Origin: Mucilaginibacter pedocola
Lineage (GTDB): Bacteria; Bacteroidota; Bacteroidia; Sphingobacteriales; Sphingobacteriaceae
NCBI RefSeq assembly: GCF_002013915.1
Contig: NZ_MBTF01000036.1
Coordinates: 124,001 to 188,000 of the forward strand
Direction: 5' to 3'
DNA: 64,000 nt
Part shown: in pieces, positions 37,333 to 46,895 of the stretch
Numbering within the stretch: the stretch's first letter is position 1
Layout of the letters: each line of letters opens with the position of its first letter
Notes under the pieces: model-generated
Seen by the model: the letters and a program-made list of their open reading frames with translations, nothing else
Told to the model about the DNA's origin: nothing
Databases searched by the model: none
Program-made: the position numbers and the translations under genes

Positions 37333-38583
37333 ATGAAAAAACTTCTACTATGTGCTGCGCTTGCAGCATCGTTCTGCATCAACACTGCCGCACAGGCACA
37401 GGAGCCAAGCCCCGCCTACAAAATTGTATCGGGCGGCGATTGGGTGATGGCCAAGAACTATTACCTGCTCACACTCATTAAGCAAGATAAAGAGGCTGCC
37501 AAATTATTAATGGCTGATGGAGCTTTAGCCACCCTCTCTAAAAACAGAGCCGATGCTGTGCGCCGTTCGCTGGCCGAGTGCAAAGATGCTTTGTGTTTTC
37601 CAGTTGCCCTGAGATTATCAGACGAAGATATCAAACTGGTAAGCGACAGGCTTACCGCCTTATACAAACCCGGTAATGCGCTGGGTAAATTGGTGTCGGC
37701 TCATTTGCTACCATCTGGTACTTACGGTTTGTATAAAGCAACCGGTGCCGAATTATTAGTAAAAGCCTGGGAGCAGGACGCAGCTGCCGTAAACCATACC
37801 ATTGCTGTTTACGCAGAAGGTAAAAAAGCGAACTACCCCGCTATCGATTCTATCAGCTTTAACGTGAAGAACCGTGGTTACGGCATATTGATGTACGATT
37901 GCACTACGGAGGTAATTGACAACCTTACCACCAATAGCCTGTTCTTCGAACCTGCGCTGAATGCTGCGCTAACCTACCTCGAGGTAAACGAACGCCGCAA
38001 CGCTGCCGATTACGAACCAATGGCAACCACCGTAAACAAGCCCGCTGCTGATAGGGTAAAAACTATTAAATGGGCGGCTTATCCTTATACCCACATATTG
38101 GTGCCCGGCGCGGGGCCTGATGTTCCCGGCACGCCATTAAGCGGTGAAGGTATGCTGCGCTGCCGTACTGCTGCACGTAAATTCTTGCTGGGTAAAGCGC
38201 CATTCATTGTAGTATCCGGAGGTAATGTGCATCCGTACAAAACCAAGTACAACGAGGCCGTGGAGATGAAGAAGTACATGATCGAGCGCCTGCACATCCC
38301 GGCCAACGCTATTATTATTGAACCGCATGCCCGCCATACCACCACCAACCTGCGTAACGATGCGCGTTTGGCTTTCCGCTATGGTATGCCTTTCAGCAAA
38401 CCGGGCCTTATTGTTACCGATAAGTACCAGAACGATTTTATTACCACTATGGATAAGCGCTGCATGAACGAGCTTAAGTATGTGCCATACACGCTGGGCA
38501 AACGCTTATCAGATACCGAACTTGAATTTTACCCGCTGGCCATATCGATGCAGATTGATGCCGATGAGCCAATGGACCCATGA
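37333..38583 (+). CDS. ElyC/SanA/YdcF (DUF218) family protein, exported
   Basis: A signal peptide (MKKLLLCAALAASFCINTAAQAQ) leads a helical N-terminal half of about 200 residues, then a C-terminal DUF218 domain: ILVPGAGPDVPGTPLSGEGM, FIVVSGGNVHPYKTKYNEAV, ANAIIIEPHARHTTTNLRND. This is the YdcF/SanA Rossmann-like fold with its conserved GG, E and T-x-x-N elements. E. coli SanA and ElyC are linked to envelope integrity; the biochemical role is unclear. I start at the ATG (37333) because the earlier in-frame codon at 37312 is TTG. It is separated from PUL 1 by a terminator, so membership in the PUL is doubtful. The next gene follows by 16 bp. Confidence 0.85.
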   Translation: MKKLLLCAALAASFCINTAAQAQEPSPAYKIVSGGDWVMAKNYYLLTLIKQDKEAAKLLMADGALATLSKNRADAVRRSLAECKDALCFPVALRLSDEDIKLVSDRLTALYKPGNALGKLVSAHLLPSGTYGLYKATGAELLVKAWEQDAAAVNHTIAVYAEGKKANYPAIDSISFNVKNRGYGILMYDCTTEVIDNLTTNSLFFEPALNAALTYLEVNERRNAADYEPMATTVNKPAADRVKTIKWAAYPYTHILVPGAGPDVPGTPLSGEGMLRCRTAARKFLLGKAPFIVVSGGNVHPYKTKYNEAVEMKKYMIERLHIPANAIIIEPHARHTTTNLRNDARLAFRYGMPFSKPGLIVTDKYQNDFITTMDKRCMNELKYVPYTLGKRLSDTELEFYPLAISMQIDADEPMDP

Positions 38584-38599
38584 TGAATAGCGATAAGAG

Positions 38600-39481
38600 A
38601 TGAAGATGAATTGGAAAATGATGTTACCTGCCGCAATGGCAGTGGTTGCCCTCTCGGCATTTGTAAGTAACGAAATAAGCATGACGCTCGACCGCGAAAC
38701 CTCGGTAGATTCGCTGGGCGCATGCCAGGGCGTATCGCGCCAGGGCAACCGCATATTTTTATACGGCGACCGCGAAGTAGGCATGATACGCGAATACCGC
38801 CTTGATCATGATACACTGGTTTACCTTAACAAACAAATAAAGCTTACCGAGAACGGGCAGGATGTAATTGGCCACCCAACAGGTATAGCCTACAATGGCA
38901 AAGATCCGGTGTTTATTGGCAACTCGGTGCGTTTAAATAAAGAAGGTACCGCATGGAAGGCCGTTATTTATAACGTGAACTGGGAAGGGCTGCAAAAGAC
39001 CGGCACGCTTGATGGCAACCTGATAAACACCATTGATGATGATGCCTGCATACAAGGCACCCGCCCCGAATATGTAAAATACAACAACAAATGGTACGTG
39101 GCCACTGCCGACTATGGCAACAAAGCCAACGAGGTGCGTTTATACGACCCCGAAAAATTGGCCACCTGCAAAAAAACGTCGGAGCCGGGTGTGTTGGTTA
39201 AAAAGTTCAGTTGCTCGCCATGGGTGCAAAACCTGCACTGGATAGCCGATAAGGGCGTACTGGTACTCATCCAAAACCAAATAGAAGGCCGCAAATGGCG
39301 CTTCACTTATGTCGACATGGCAAGATCCCTTGAAGCAGGGCAGATGCAGGTGCTAAAACAGGTAGATATTGATAAGCGCGCCGACGAATTGGAGGGCTTC
39401 ACCTTCCTGGATAAAACAAAAGGTATCGCGGTAACATCTTCCCGCAAAAACAACGTTAACTACACTACTACCATCTGGTAG
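38600..39481 (+). CDS. Unrecognised exported protein
   Basis: I do not recognise a named family. The protein has a hydrophobic signal sequence (residues about 5-24, MMLPAAMAVVALSAFVS). The mature part alternates short beta-strands with polar turns (RIFLYGDREVGMIREYRL, YVATADYGNKANEVRLYDP, KWRFTYVDMARSLEAGQ), which suggests a small beta-propeller. Three or four cysteines are present. It follows the YdcF gene by 16 bp and probably shares its transcript; a terminator hairpin lies 44 bp downstream. Confidence 0.7.
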   Translation: MKMNWKMMLPAAMAVVALSAFVSNEISMTLDRETSVDSLGACQGVSRQGNRIFLYGDREVGMIREYRLDHDTLVYLNKQIKLTENGQDVIGHPTGIAYNGKDPVFIGNSVRLNKEGTAWKAVIYNVNWEGLQKTGTLDGNLINTIDDDACIQGTRPEYVKYNNKWYVATADYGNKANEVRLYDPEKLATCKKTSEPGVLVKKFSCSPWVQNLHWIADKGVLVLIQNQIEGRKWRFTYVDMARSLEAGQMQVLKQVDIDKRADELEGFTFLDKTKGIAVTSSRKNNVNYTTTIW

Positions 39482-39520
39482 TTGGTATATCACCAAGCTT
39501 TTCGTTTTCAGTAATATAGT

Positions 39521-39549
39521 AAATGGCCCGGGTTTTTGCCGGGCCGTTT
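39521..39549 (+). terminator. Terminator hairpin after the exported protein gene
   Basis: GGCCCGG (39525-39531) and CCGGGCC (39539-39545) pair around a 7-base loop; flanking AAA/TTT extend the stem. The T-run that follows is short, so efficiency is uncertain. Confidence 0.6.
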
Positions 39550-39626
39550 AATGTTTCTTCTCTATAGTGTATTATTTACACAAAGCTAACATTGGCGAAC
39601 TTTTATTAATAGAAAATTAACCTGTA

Positions 39627-39642
39627 TTAACCATTGGGTTAA
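39627..39642 (+). promoter_or_regulatory. Palindromic operator candidate at the PUL 2 promoter
   Basis: TTAACC-ATTG-GGTTAA is a perfect 6-bp-arm palindrome that overlaps the -33 TTG. An extra direct copy, ATTAACC, lies at 39616-39622, 10 bp upstream of the copy at 39626-39632. Overlap with the -33 element would suit a repressor. PUL 2 has no dedicated HTCS gene beside it. Confidence 0.4.
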
Positions 39643-39661
39643 GATAGCTGCGGTACTTTTG
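39634..39661 (+). promoter_or_regulatory. Promoter of PUL 2 susC
   Basis: TTG (39634-39636) and a perfect TAnnTTTG element (TACTTTTG, 39654-39661) are 17 bp apart. The predicted transcript start near 39668 leaves a leader of about 238 bases before the ATG at 39906. Confidence 0.55.
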
Positions 39662-39816
39662 TTGCCATTATTGCAAGCTACTCAAGGCAACATTATCTTT
39701 TAAATACCCCGCGTGTTGTTTTGGTGAAAAATTAATAAAACGTCGTCGCCTTTAAGTACTCGCCTATGTAAAAACTACAACAAATCTTTCTCCGTAGGGC
39801 AGGCATAAAACACAAA

Positions 39817-39846
39817 AACCGGAGTTGCGCCAACAATGGTCCGGTT
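39817..39846 (+). promoter_or_regulatory. Nested hairpin in the PUL 2 leader
   Basis: Outer arms AACCGGA (39817-39823) and TCCGGTT (39840-39846) enclose an inner GTTG-CGC-CAAC stem-loop (39824-39834). There is no T-run, so it is not a terminator. It could be a target for RNA-based control of susC, or a stability element. Confidence 0.4.
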
Positions 39847-39905
39847 CTGTGATTCGCTTGTCAATTAACTCAGCATAAGTCTTTCAACAACTAATATTTA
39901 AAAGT

Positions 39906-42900
39906 ATGAATAAAAAGATTACCCTCGATCTTTTGAAAAGAACTTTCGGCAGTTTAAGCTTAATTATCCTGTTGTTAGTTTCTTCCGCAGTTCAGGCTGC
40001 TTCCCGTTCAAACACGCCCGCCGTATTCGAAACGGTTACGGGTACAGTTACCGATGAAACTAAACAGCCCTTGCCGGGTGTTACCGTACGTGTAAAGGGT
40101 ACTACTACCGCCGTTAGTACCGATGCTAATGGCCGTTACTCTATTAATGCTAACAGCGGCGCTGTATTGGTATTTAGCTTTGTAGGTTATATTAACCAGG
40201 AAGTTACCGTTGCCGGTGGCCCTATCAACATATCGCTTAAGCCACAATCAAACATGCTTACCGAGGTTGTGGCCATTGGTTACCAAACCATGCGTAAAAG
40301 CGATGTTACCGGCGCTATATCCAGCGTAAAAGCTTCGGAGCTTAACCTTGTTGCGCCAACTGTTGGCCAGGCATTGGTTGGTAAAGTTGCGGGTGTGCAG
40401 ATCGCACAAACATCGGGTGCGCCTTACCAGGGTACAAAAATACGTGTGCGTGGTGTAGGCTCGTTCATTGCAAGTTCAGACCCTTTATACGTTATTGACG
40501 GTTATCCTGCTAATAACGATGTTTTCATCAACCCTGAAGATATCGAAACCATAGACATATTAAAAGATGCTGCTTCGGCCGCTATCTACGGTTCGCGCGC
40601 TTCGGGTGGTGTGGTATTGATCACTACTAAAAAAGGTAAAGCAGGCAAAGGCAAATTTGAGTACGATGTACAAACCGGCCAAAGCCAGTTGGCCAAAAAA
40701 GTAGATCTGCTAAACTCGGACGAGTTTGCCCAATTGGTGATCGATGGCCGTAACAATGCTTACCGCGACCTTTGGGAAAACACCGGCCACGTATGGAACG
40801 ATGCCATGATGAGCGACCCCAACGCAACCCGTGTTGCCAACGTAGGTAATGCAGGCAGCGTCCAAATACCAACTTATTTGTACGATTTCCCCACTGCATC
40901 GCTTATACATCAAACCGTTAACACCGACTGGCAGGACGAATTGTACCGCAATGCTTTCTACCAGCGCCATACCTTATCATTCTCGGGCGGTGCCGAAAAT
41001 ATGCGTTATTACATCAGCGGTGGTTACCAAAACCAGGATGGTATCATCGTATCATCGGGCCAAAAACGTTATAACTTCCGCGCCAATGTTGATGGCGACG
41101 TAAGCAAGAAACTGCACGTTGGCGCTAACGTGGCCTACACGCAAAACGAGAACCGCGAAATACAGGAAGGCCGTTTTGACCACGGGCCTATATTGGGTGC
41201 GCTGATCTACATGCCATTCTTCCCGGCTTATAATGCCGATGGTTCATTGGCCACTAATGCTGCTGCCTCGCAATCGGCCGCTTATGGTTTCCAAAGCATC
41301 GAGAACCCTATAGCATTAGCAACGCGTACTAAAATTAACCGTAAAGGTTACCGTACGCAGATCAATGCAAACGCTACATACAAAATATTGCCGGAGTTAG
41401 CCTTCAAAGTAAACGTAGGTGCTACTAAGTACAACGAAAAGTACGACTACTACTTGCCAACCAACCTGAGTAATGGTGCCAACCCTCCGGGCTCGCCGCA
41501 ATCAATAGCTGCCGCTACCGCTGCTGCTCAAACTACTGATATGTTGGATCAATTGGCGGAGTTCACCCTTAACTACAACAAAACCTTTGGTAAACACCAT
41601 TTAGATGTATTGGGTGGTTACACCGCGCAGAAGAACACCAATGACATTATCAGTGTTATTGCTACCGGTTTTCAAAATGATAACATCCAGGAGATCACCG
41701 GTAAAGGCGCTGATGCTGCCTTCTTCAGGCTGTACCAGGGTAACGTAGGTTTGGCACAAGGTTTAGGTACCACCGGGTTGGCGCCTACAGGTAAATCGGC
41801 CTTCACGCTTTTATCATACCTTGGCCGTGTAAACTATAACTATGCAGGCAAATACTTCCTGATGGGTACTTTCCGTGTGGATGGTTCATCTCGTTTCGGC
41901 CCGCAAAACAAATACGGTTACTTCCCGTCGGTATCTGCCGGCTGGAACCTGTCGGAAGAAGATTTCTACCACGATCTTTTGGGCGAACAATCAACTGTTA
42001 AATTACGTGCAAGCTGGGGCCGCAGCGGTAACTACAACATTGGTAACTACGGCTGGTTGCAAACTTTATCGAGCCCTACAGGTGTAGTATTCGGCAACAG
42101 TGCTGCAGTAGCATCGGGTACGTACTCTAACGGTATAGCCGACGAAAAACTGAGCTGGGAATCAACCTCGCAGTATAACTTTGGTGCCGATGTTACTTTA
42201 TTCCACGGCCGCTTATCAGTATTGGCCAACTACTACTTAAGTAACTCGCGCAATATATTGTATACCCAGCCTATCTCGGCAATTTCGGGTTCTACCAGCG
42301 TGCTTACCAACCTGCGTAACTCGCAGATACGTAACACCGGTTTCGATTTCCAGTTGGATGGCCGTGTGATCAGCAAAAAAGATTTCACCTTTAACCTGAG
42401 CGGTAACATCTCTTTCAACCGCAACATGGTTACCAAACTGAGTGGTAACAACACCATCATTATTAACGGTGCCGAGCGTTCGTACTTAACCAATATTACC
42501 CAGCAGGGCCAGCCGGTGGGTATGTTCTACGGCTTTAAAGTTGCCGGTATGGTTACTGCCGAAAACATTAACCAGGTAGCTCCTTCGGCTTCACAATCTA
42601 ACCCGCTGCACGTTGGCGACCTTTATTTTGAAGATACTAACGGCGATGGTAAAGTGAACGACCTTGATAAAACGGTTATTGGTAACCCTTACCCTGATTT
42701 TACTTACGGTTTCGCCCTGAGCGCTACTTACAAAAAGTTCGACTTCAGCGCGGCCTTCAACGGCTCGCAAGGCAACCAGATACTGGATGGCCAAGACTAC
42801 TACCTGTACAACATGGAAGGCTCGGGCAACCAATATGCTGATGTAGTTAACCGTTACCGCAATGCTGCCCAACCGGGCAATGGCGTGGTTTACCGTGCAT

Positions 42901-43229
42901 CAAGGGGTGGTACACAAAGCAACAGCACCCGTTTATCAACCTTCTACCTGCAAGATGGTTCGTACCTGCGTTGTAACAACATCACGTTGGGCTACACCCT
43001 GCCAAAAATACTTGATACCAAGTTAGGCATCAGCAATGTGCGCATTTTTGCTACGGTTGTAAACGCCTTCACTATCACAAAATATAAAGGTTACAACCCC
43101 GAGGTAGATTATAACTACACCAGCGGAAGCAGTAACAGCACGCAGCCAACAAACCTTGCGCCTGGTGTTGACTATGGTGTATACCCGCTTGTTCGCTCGT
43201 ACAACCTGGGTTTGAGAGTTACATTTTAA
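39906..43229 (+). CDS. SusC/RagA-family TonB-linked outer-membrane protein (PUL 2)
   Basis: The importer of PUL 2 has a signal peptide (cleavage near SAVQA, residue 31), a CarboxypepD_reg-like domain (about 45-125, VTDETKQPLPGVTVRVKGTT), a TonB-box-like EVVAIGYQ (about 120), a plug (about 130-240, DPLYVIDGYPANND, IETIDILKDAASAAIYGSRA) and a long barrel. Its 1107 residues are typical. It differs clearly from the SusC at 27235 in the barrel, so it probably handles a different glycan. It is followed 23 bp later by its SusD partner and preceded by a strong promoter and long leader. Confidence 0.95.
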   Translation: MNKKITLDLLKRTFGSLSLIILLLVSSAVQAASRSNTPAVFETVTGTVTDETKQPLPGVTVRVKGTTTAVSTDANGRYSINANSGAVLVFSFVGYINQEVTVAGGPINISLKPQSNMLTEVVAIGYQTMRKSDVTGAISSVKASELNLVAPTVGQALVGKVAGVQIAQTSGAPYQGTKIRVRGVGSFIASSDPLYVIDGYPANNDVFINPEDIETIDILKDAASAAIYGSRASGGVVLITTKKGKAGKGKFEYDVQTGQSQLAKKVDLLNSDEFAQLVIDGRNNAYRDLWENTGHVWNDAMMSDPNATRVANVGNAGSVQIPTYLYDFPTASLIHQTVNTDWQDELYRNAFYQRHTLSFSGGAENMRYYISGGYQNQDGIIVSSGQKRYNFRANVDGDVSKKLHVGANVAYTQNENREIQEGRFDHGPILGALIYMPFFPAYNADGSLATNAAASQSAAYGFQSIENPIALATRTKINRKGYRTQINANATYKILPELAFKVNVGATKYNEKYDYYLPTNLSNGANPPGSPQSIAAATAAAQTTDMLDQLAEFTLNYNKTFGKHHLDVLGGYTAQKNTNDIISVIATGFQNDNIQEITGKGADAAFFRLYQGNVGLAQGLGTTGLAPTGKSAFTLLSYLGRVNYNYAGKYFLMGTFRVDGSSRFGPQNKYGYFPSVSAGWNLSEEDFYHDLLGEQSTVKLRASWGRSGNYNIGNYGWLQTLSSPTGVVFGNSAAVASGTYSNGIADEKLSWESTSQYNFGADVTLFHGRLSVLANYYLSNSRNILYTQPISAISGSTSVLTNLRNSQIRNTGFDFQLDGRVISKKDFTFNLSGNISFNRNMVTKLSGNNTIIINGAERSYLTNITQQGQPVGMFYGFKVAGMVTAENINQVAPSASQSNPLHVGDLYFEDTNGDGKVNDLDKTVIGNPYPDFTYGFALSATYKKFDFSAAFNGSQGNQILDGQDYYLYNMEGSGNQYADVVNRYRNAAQPGNGVVYRASRGGTQSNSTRLSTFYLQDGSYLRCNNITLGYTLPKILDTKLGISNVRIFATVVNAFTITKYKGYNPEVDYNYTSGSSNSTQPTNLAPGVDYGVYPLVRSYNLGLRVTF

Positions 43230-43252
43230 TAACCACTTAAACGAAATTGAAG

Positions 43253-44788
43253 ATGAAAAAGAATATAATTACGATAAGCTGCGTTGCCCTGCTATCGTTA
43301 CCCATAGTATCGTGTAAAAAAGATTTTTTGGAGCAAACGCCGCCGAACTCGGTAGCGCTTAATAATGCTTTCCGCACGCCGGAGGATGTGCTTTCTGCTG
43401 TAAATGGTATATACCAATCGTTACGCAGCAGCAACAACATTGGCGAAAACAGCGGGTTGTGGACCGATGAGCGTTCTGATGATACAGGCCGTAACGATAA
43501 CCAATCTAACGCGGGCGAGCCCTTCCAATTCGGCGACTTCTCGCTGTTGCCAAGCAACACTTACCTAAAAAGCCATTGGGTATCGTTATACAATACGGTA
43601 TCGCGTGCCAACGTAGTGCTTAATAACATTGATAAGGTAACTTTTGCCGATGCCAACCTGAAGCAACAATACATTGCCGAAGCTAAATTTTTACGCGCGG
43701 TAATGTACTTTGAGTTGGTGCGTACATGGGGCGATGTACCCCTGGTAACTGCTACGTTCACCAACCTTGATGAATTGAATGCTAACACCTTCCGCGAGAA
43801 ACAAGAAACGGTTTATGCATTGATCGTTGCCGACTTGAAGGATGCTTTGAACAGCAACCTGCCCAACCTGCAAACAGGTGCCGGTATTGGCCGCGCCTCA
43901 AAAGCAGCTATCAACGCTACTTTGGGCCAGGTTTATTTAACTATGGCCACCACGCAGGATCAGGCTAACCGTACGGCTAACCTTACGGCAGCTAAAGATG
44001 CACTGTTGGCAGCCTACAATGTGCGCACGTTCGGCGCGCTGAGCAGCATCCCGTATACTGATGTATTTGATGTAGCTAAAAAATCTACCTGCCCCGAGCT
44101 GATCTGGCAGATCGTAAACAAACAAGGCGACCCAAGCTACAGCTCGTCTATAGCGGCCAACAACCAGGCCAAGGGCGAAACCATCAACTCGCTGAAACCA
44201 TCGGCGGGGTCGGGTGGTAACGTTACGCCGGATCTGATCAAAGATTACGAAACCGGCGACCCGCGTATGGCCTTTTCGGTTAAATACGCTAATGACCCTA
44301 TCGTGAAAGATTACTTCATCACCAAATTTAGGGATGCCAGTGCTGCTGCCTCAAACTTAGGTTACGGCGGTAACGATTGGATATTGATCCGTTATGCCGA
44401 TGTGATCTTGAACCTGGCCGAAGTAAGCAATTACCTTGGCGATGCCGCAGGCGCTATCCAGTACCTGGATATGGTGCGTGCCCGTGCCGGTATGCCGCTT
44501 TACGCAGTTGCCTCTGCCAACCCTGCCTACAGCAGCAAATACACCGATCTGAAACTGGCCATTTTGCACGAGCGCCGCGTGGAGCTTGCCTTTGAGCACC
44601 ACCGCTGGTTCGACTTGCTGCGCACCTTTACTACGCCAGAACTAGTTGCGTACTTTAAAGCTAAAAGCCAGGCCGATTTCGGTATTCCAAAACTGGCCAA
44701 CTTTACTACTAAAGACAGGTACTTCCCTATACCATTCGACGAGTACAAACTCGACCCGGTGAAGATGTACCAAAACGACGGTTACTAA
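43253..44788 (+). CDS. SusD/RagB-family glycan-binding lipoprotein (PUL 2)
   Basis: A surface lipoprotein (lipobox LPIVSC) with SusD N-terminal helices (KKDFLEQTPPNSVALNNAFR, EDVLSAVNGIYQSLRS) and the C-terminal RagB/SusD domain (IRYADVILNLAEVSNYLG, LDMVRARAGMPLY, ILHERRVELAFEHHRWFDLL, FPIPFDEYKLDP). I use the ATG at 43253; the in-frame codon at 43247 is TTG. It forms the SusCD complex with the preceding gene. A hairpin with a T-run follows 10 bp after its stop, ahead of the GH92 gene. Confidence 0.95.
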   Translation: MKKNIITISCVALLSLPIVSCKKDFLEQTPPNSVALNNAFRTPEDVLSAVNGIYQSLRSSNNIGENSGLWTDERSDDTGRNDNQSNAGEPFQFGDFSLLPSNTYLKSHWVSLYNTVSRANVVLNNIDKVTFADANLKQQYIAEAKFLRAVMYFELVRTWGDVPLVTATFTNLDELNANTFREKQETVYALIVADLKDALNSNLPNLQTGAGIGRASKAAINATLGQVYLTMATTQDQANRTANLTAAKDALLAAYNVRTFGALSSIPYTDVFDVAKKSTCPELIWQIVNKQGDPSYSSSIAANNQAKGETINSLKPSAGSGGNVTPDLIKDYETGDPRMAFSVKYANDPIVKDYFITKFRDASAAASNLGYGGNDWILIRYADVILNLAEVSNYLGDAAGAIQYLDMVRARAGMPLYAVASANPAYSSKYTDLKLAILHERRVELAFEHHRWFDLLRTFTTPELVAYFKAKSQADFGIPKLANFTTKDRYFPIPFDEYKLDPVKMYQNDGY

Positions 44789-44798
44789 AACCAAATAG

Positions 44799-44827
44799 AA
44801 AAGGAGGGAAGAAATTTCCTCCTTTTT
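44799..44827 (+). terminator. Terminator/attenuator between susD and GH92 in PUL 2
   Basis: Arms 44799-44810 (AAAAGGAGGGAA) and 44815-44826 (TTTCCTCCTTTT) form a 12-bp stem with one G-U wobble, a GAAA loop and a terminal T5. The GH92 start codon is only 16 bp further on, so the enzyme genes must depend on read-through. Confidence 0.7.
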
Positions 44828-44842
44828 ACTTATTTTATATTC

Positions 44843-46876
44843 ATGAAACTACAACTACTTGCTGCGTTACTATGCGTTTGCGTGGCCTCTAAAGCACAGC
44901 AAGCCGCAAATGTGAACGTATTTATGGGTTCCAGCGGCGATCATGGGCAAATGTCGCCCGCGGCGTCTTCTCCCTTCGGCTTGTTAAGCATCGGCCCGCA
45001 AACCTACCCCAAACTGCATATGGGTTATGAGCATAAGGCCAAAATATTTTTAGGTTTTACCCATAACCGTTTTGAAGGCGTAGGCTGCCAGGGCAGCGGT
45101 GGCAATATTTTGATAAAGCCTTTTACAGGTACCGACGCCGAAGCCTGCAAACTGGAAAAGAGTACAGAGAACGCAGGCCCGGGCTATTACAAAGTTGCTT
45201 TTGCCAACGGCATAAAAACGCAGATCACCGTAAATAAAAACACCGGTACCGAGCAATATGCTTTCCCGGCAAATGTGGCAAAAGGCTTCGCTATCGACCT
45301 AAGCCACACGCTGGCCAATCGCTTTGTTGCCGAAGAGCACACTGTATCGGCCCAAACCATCAGTGGCTGGATAGACTCGCGCACTACCTGTAATGTGGGT
45401 ACATACCGTGTTTATTACGCTATAAAGTTTGCTGCGGATGTGCAGCTGAAAGAAGTTGCCCCGCATAAACTGTTGGCGCAATTGAGCAATAATGCTACTC
45501 AGGCCAAAATTATAGTCGGTATATCGAGTGTTGATACAGAGCATGCTTTAGCAGCTTTGTCGGCCACTCCGGCAGGCGCAACACAAGCATGGGATAATGT
45601 GCTTGGGCAGATCGCTGTTAAAGGCGACCCTGCGAAGCAGAAGCTATTTTACTCGCTGATGTACCGCACGCTGCAATCGCCCTATCTGATCTCCGAAACC
45701 GATGGCAGCTACCGCGCTACCGATGGCAGCCTGCAGCATACCAATGGCGCCGCCTACAATGGATGGGCCATTTGGGATAATTACCGCACCCAACTGCCTT
45801 TGCTGGCTATGCTGTACCCCAAACGTTACCAGGATATGGTGAGCTCTATAGCCCGCATGTACCAATTCAGCAAAAAAGATTATGCTACCCAGCACGAGCC
45901 ATCTAACACGGTACGTACCGAACACGCCATTGTGGTATTGCTGGATGCTTACCGCAAAGGCTATAAAGTAGAGTTCGCGCCGATAATTGATTCCCTCACT
46001 GCCGAAGTAAATAAGCTTGATTTTACCCATCCCGATAAAGCCCTCGAATCGAGCTACGATGTTTGGGCGCTATCGCAGATACTGCACATCATGGGTAAAG
46101 AAGAGTTGAGCAGTAAATACCTGCAAAAAGCGCTGGAATATAAAGAGTACTGGAATAAGGATTTTAAGGATCTGACCAAAAACGATGTCGACCGTGTATC
46201 GGCGCGCGGTATGTACCAGGGTACCGTTTGGCAGTACCGTTGGCTGGTGCCATTTGATAATAAAGGACTGATGGAACTGGCCGGCGGGCAGGATGCCTAC
46301 CTAAAACAGCTGGATGAGTTTTTTGATAACGACTATTATAACCACGCCAACGAGCCCGATATACAGGCACCGTTGATGTACAACTTTACGCAGCAGCCCT
46401 ATAAATCGCAAAACCTGGTGCAGAAGTACGCTGCCGATACCGTGGTGCAATATTACTTTAACGATAATAGCCGCGGGATAGACCCTTTTGTGGATGTGAT
46501 ATACCGCAACGCGCCTGATACCTATATCCGCACCATGGATGATGATGCGGGCGCTATGTCGGCATGGTATGTTTTTGCGGCAACAGGTGTTTTCCCGGCA
46601 TGTTCGGGTTGGCCGGTTTACTATCTCAGCGTACCACTATTTCCGGAGGTGTCTTTTAAGGGTGGGACCAAAGCTTTCACTATAAAAGTGGCTAATTATG
46701 GTGCCGGTAAACGGTATATTCAGTCGGCAACATTGAACGGAAAACCGCTTAGCCGCAACTGGCTAACGCATGAAGAAATTATGCAGGGAGGAACGCTGGT
46801 GCTAAGCGCAGGCAGCAAGCCAAATACGAGCTGGGGTACCACTAACCAATGGGTATCGTCGGCAGATATGAAATAA
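44843..46876 (+). CDS. GH92 family alpha-mannosidase-like enzyme
   Basis: A secreted enzyme (signal peptide to SKAQQ) of the Ca-dependent GH92 exo-alpha-mannosidase family. An N-terminal beta-sandwich (about 20-245) precedes an (alpha/alpha)6 barrel (about 250-677). Family motifs seen are the substrate loop GWAIWDNYRTQLPLL (307-321), HANEPD at 501-506 with the probable catalytic acid E504, and TMDDDAGAMSAWYVF at 564-578 with the acidic calcium/base residues D566-D568. At 677 residues it is shorter than typical members (about 750). Linkage specificity is not readable. In line with susCD, it implies an alpha-mannoside-containing target such as fungal mannan or N-glycan. Confidence 0.9.
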   Translation: MKLQLLAALLCVCVASKAQQAANVNVFMGSSGDHGQMSPAASSPFGLLSIGPQTYPKLHMGYEHKAKIFLGFTHNRFEGVGCQGSGGNILIKPFTGTDAEACKLEKSTENAGPGYYKVAFANGIKTQITVNKNTGTEQYAFPANVAKGFAIDLSHTLANRFVAEEHTVSAQTISGWIDSRTTCNVGTYRVYYAIKFAADVQLKEVAPHKLLAQLSNNATQAKIIVGISSVDTEHALAALSATPAGATQAWDNVLGQIAVKGDPAKQKLFYSLMYRTLQSPYLISETDGSYRATDGSLQHTNGAAYNGWAIWDNYRTQLPLLAMLYPKRYQDMVSSIARMYQFSKKDYATQHEPSNTVRTEHAIVVLLDAYRKGYKVEFAPIIDSLTAEVNKLDFTHPDKALESSYDVWALSQILHIMGKEELSSKYLQKALEYKEYWNKDFKDLTKNDVDRVSARGMYQGTVWQYRWLVPFDNKGLMELAGGQDAYLKQLDEFFDNDYYNHANEPDIQAPLMYNFTQQPYKSQNLVQKYAADTVVQYYFNDNSRGIDPFVDVIYRNAPDTYIRTMDDDAGAMSAWYVFAATGVFPACSGWPVYYLSVPLFPEVSFKGGTKAFTIKVANYGAGKRYIQSATLNGKPLSRNWLTHEEIMQGGTLVLSAGSKPNTSWGTTNQWVSSADMK

Positions 46877-46895
46877 CACATTAACAGAAACAAAA

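Larger units (their letters stand above)
39482..39905 (+). other. 424-bp intergenic region: terminator, promoter and structured leader of PUL 2
   Basis: No gene is seen here. In order it holds a terminator hairpin (39521-39549), a palindrome and promoter (39627-39661), and a leader of about 240 bases ahead of susC that contains a nested hairpin (39817-39846). Confidence 0.6.

Noticed and set aside
37312..39481. YdcF and exported protein as part of PUL 1
   Set aside because: A strong terminator at 37184-37216 separates them from the enzymes, and neither family is a known PUL component; adjacency alone is not enough.
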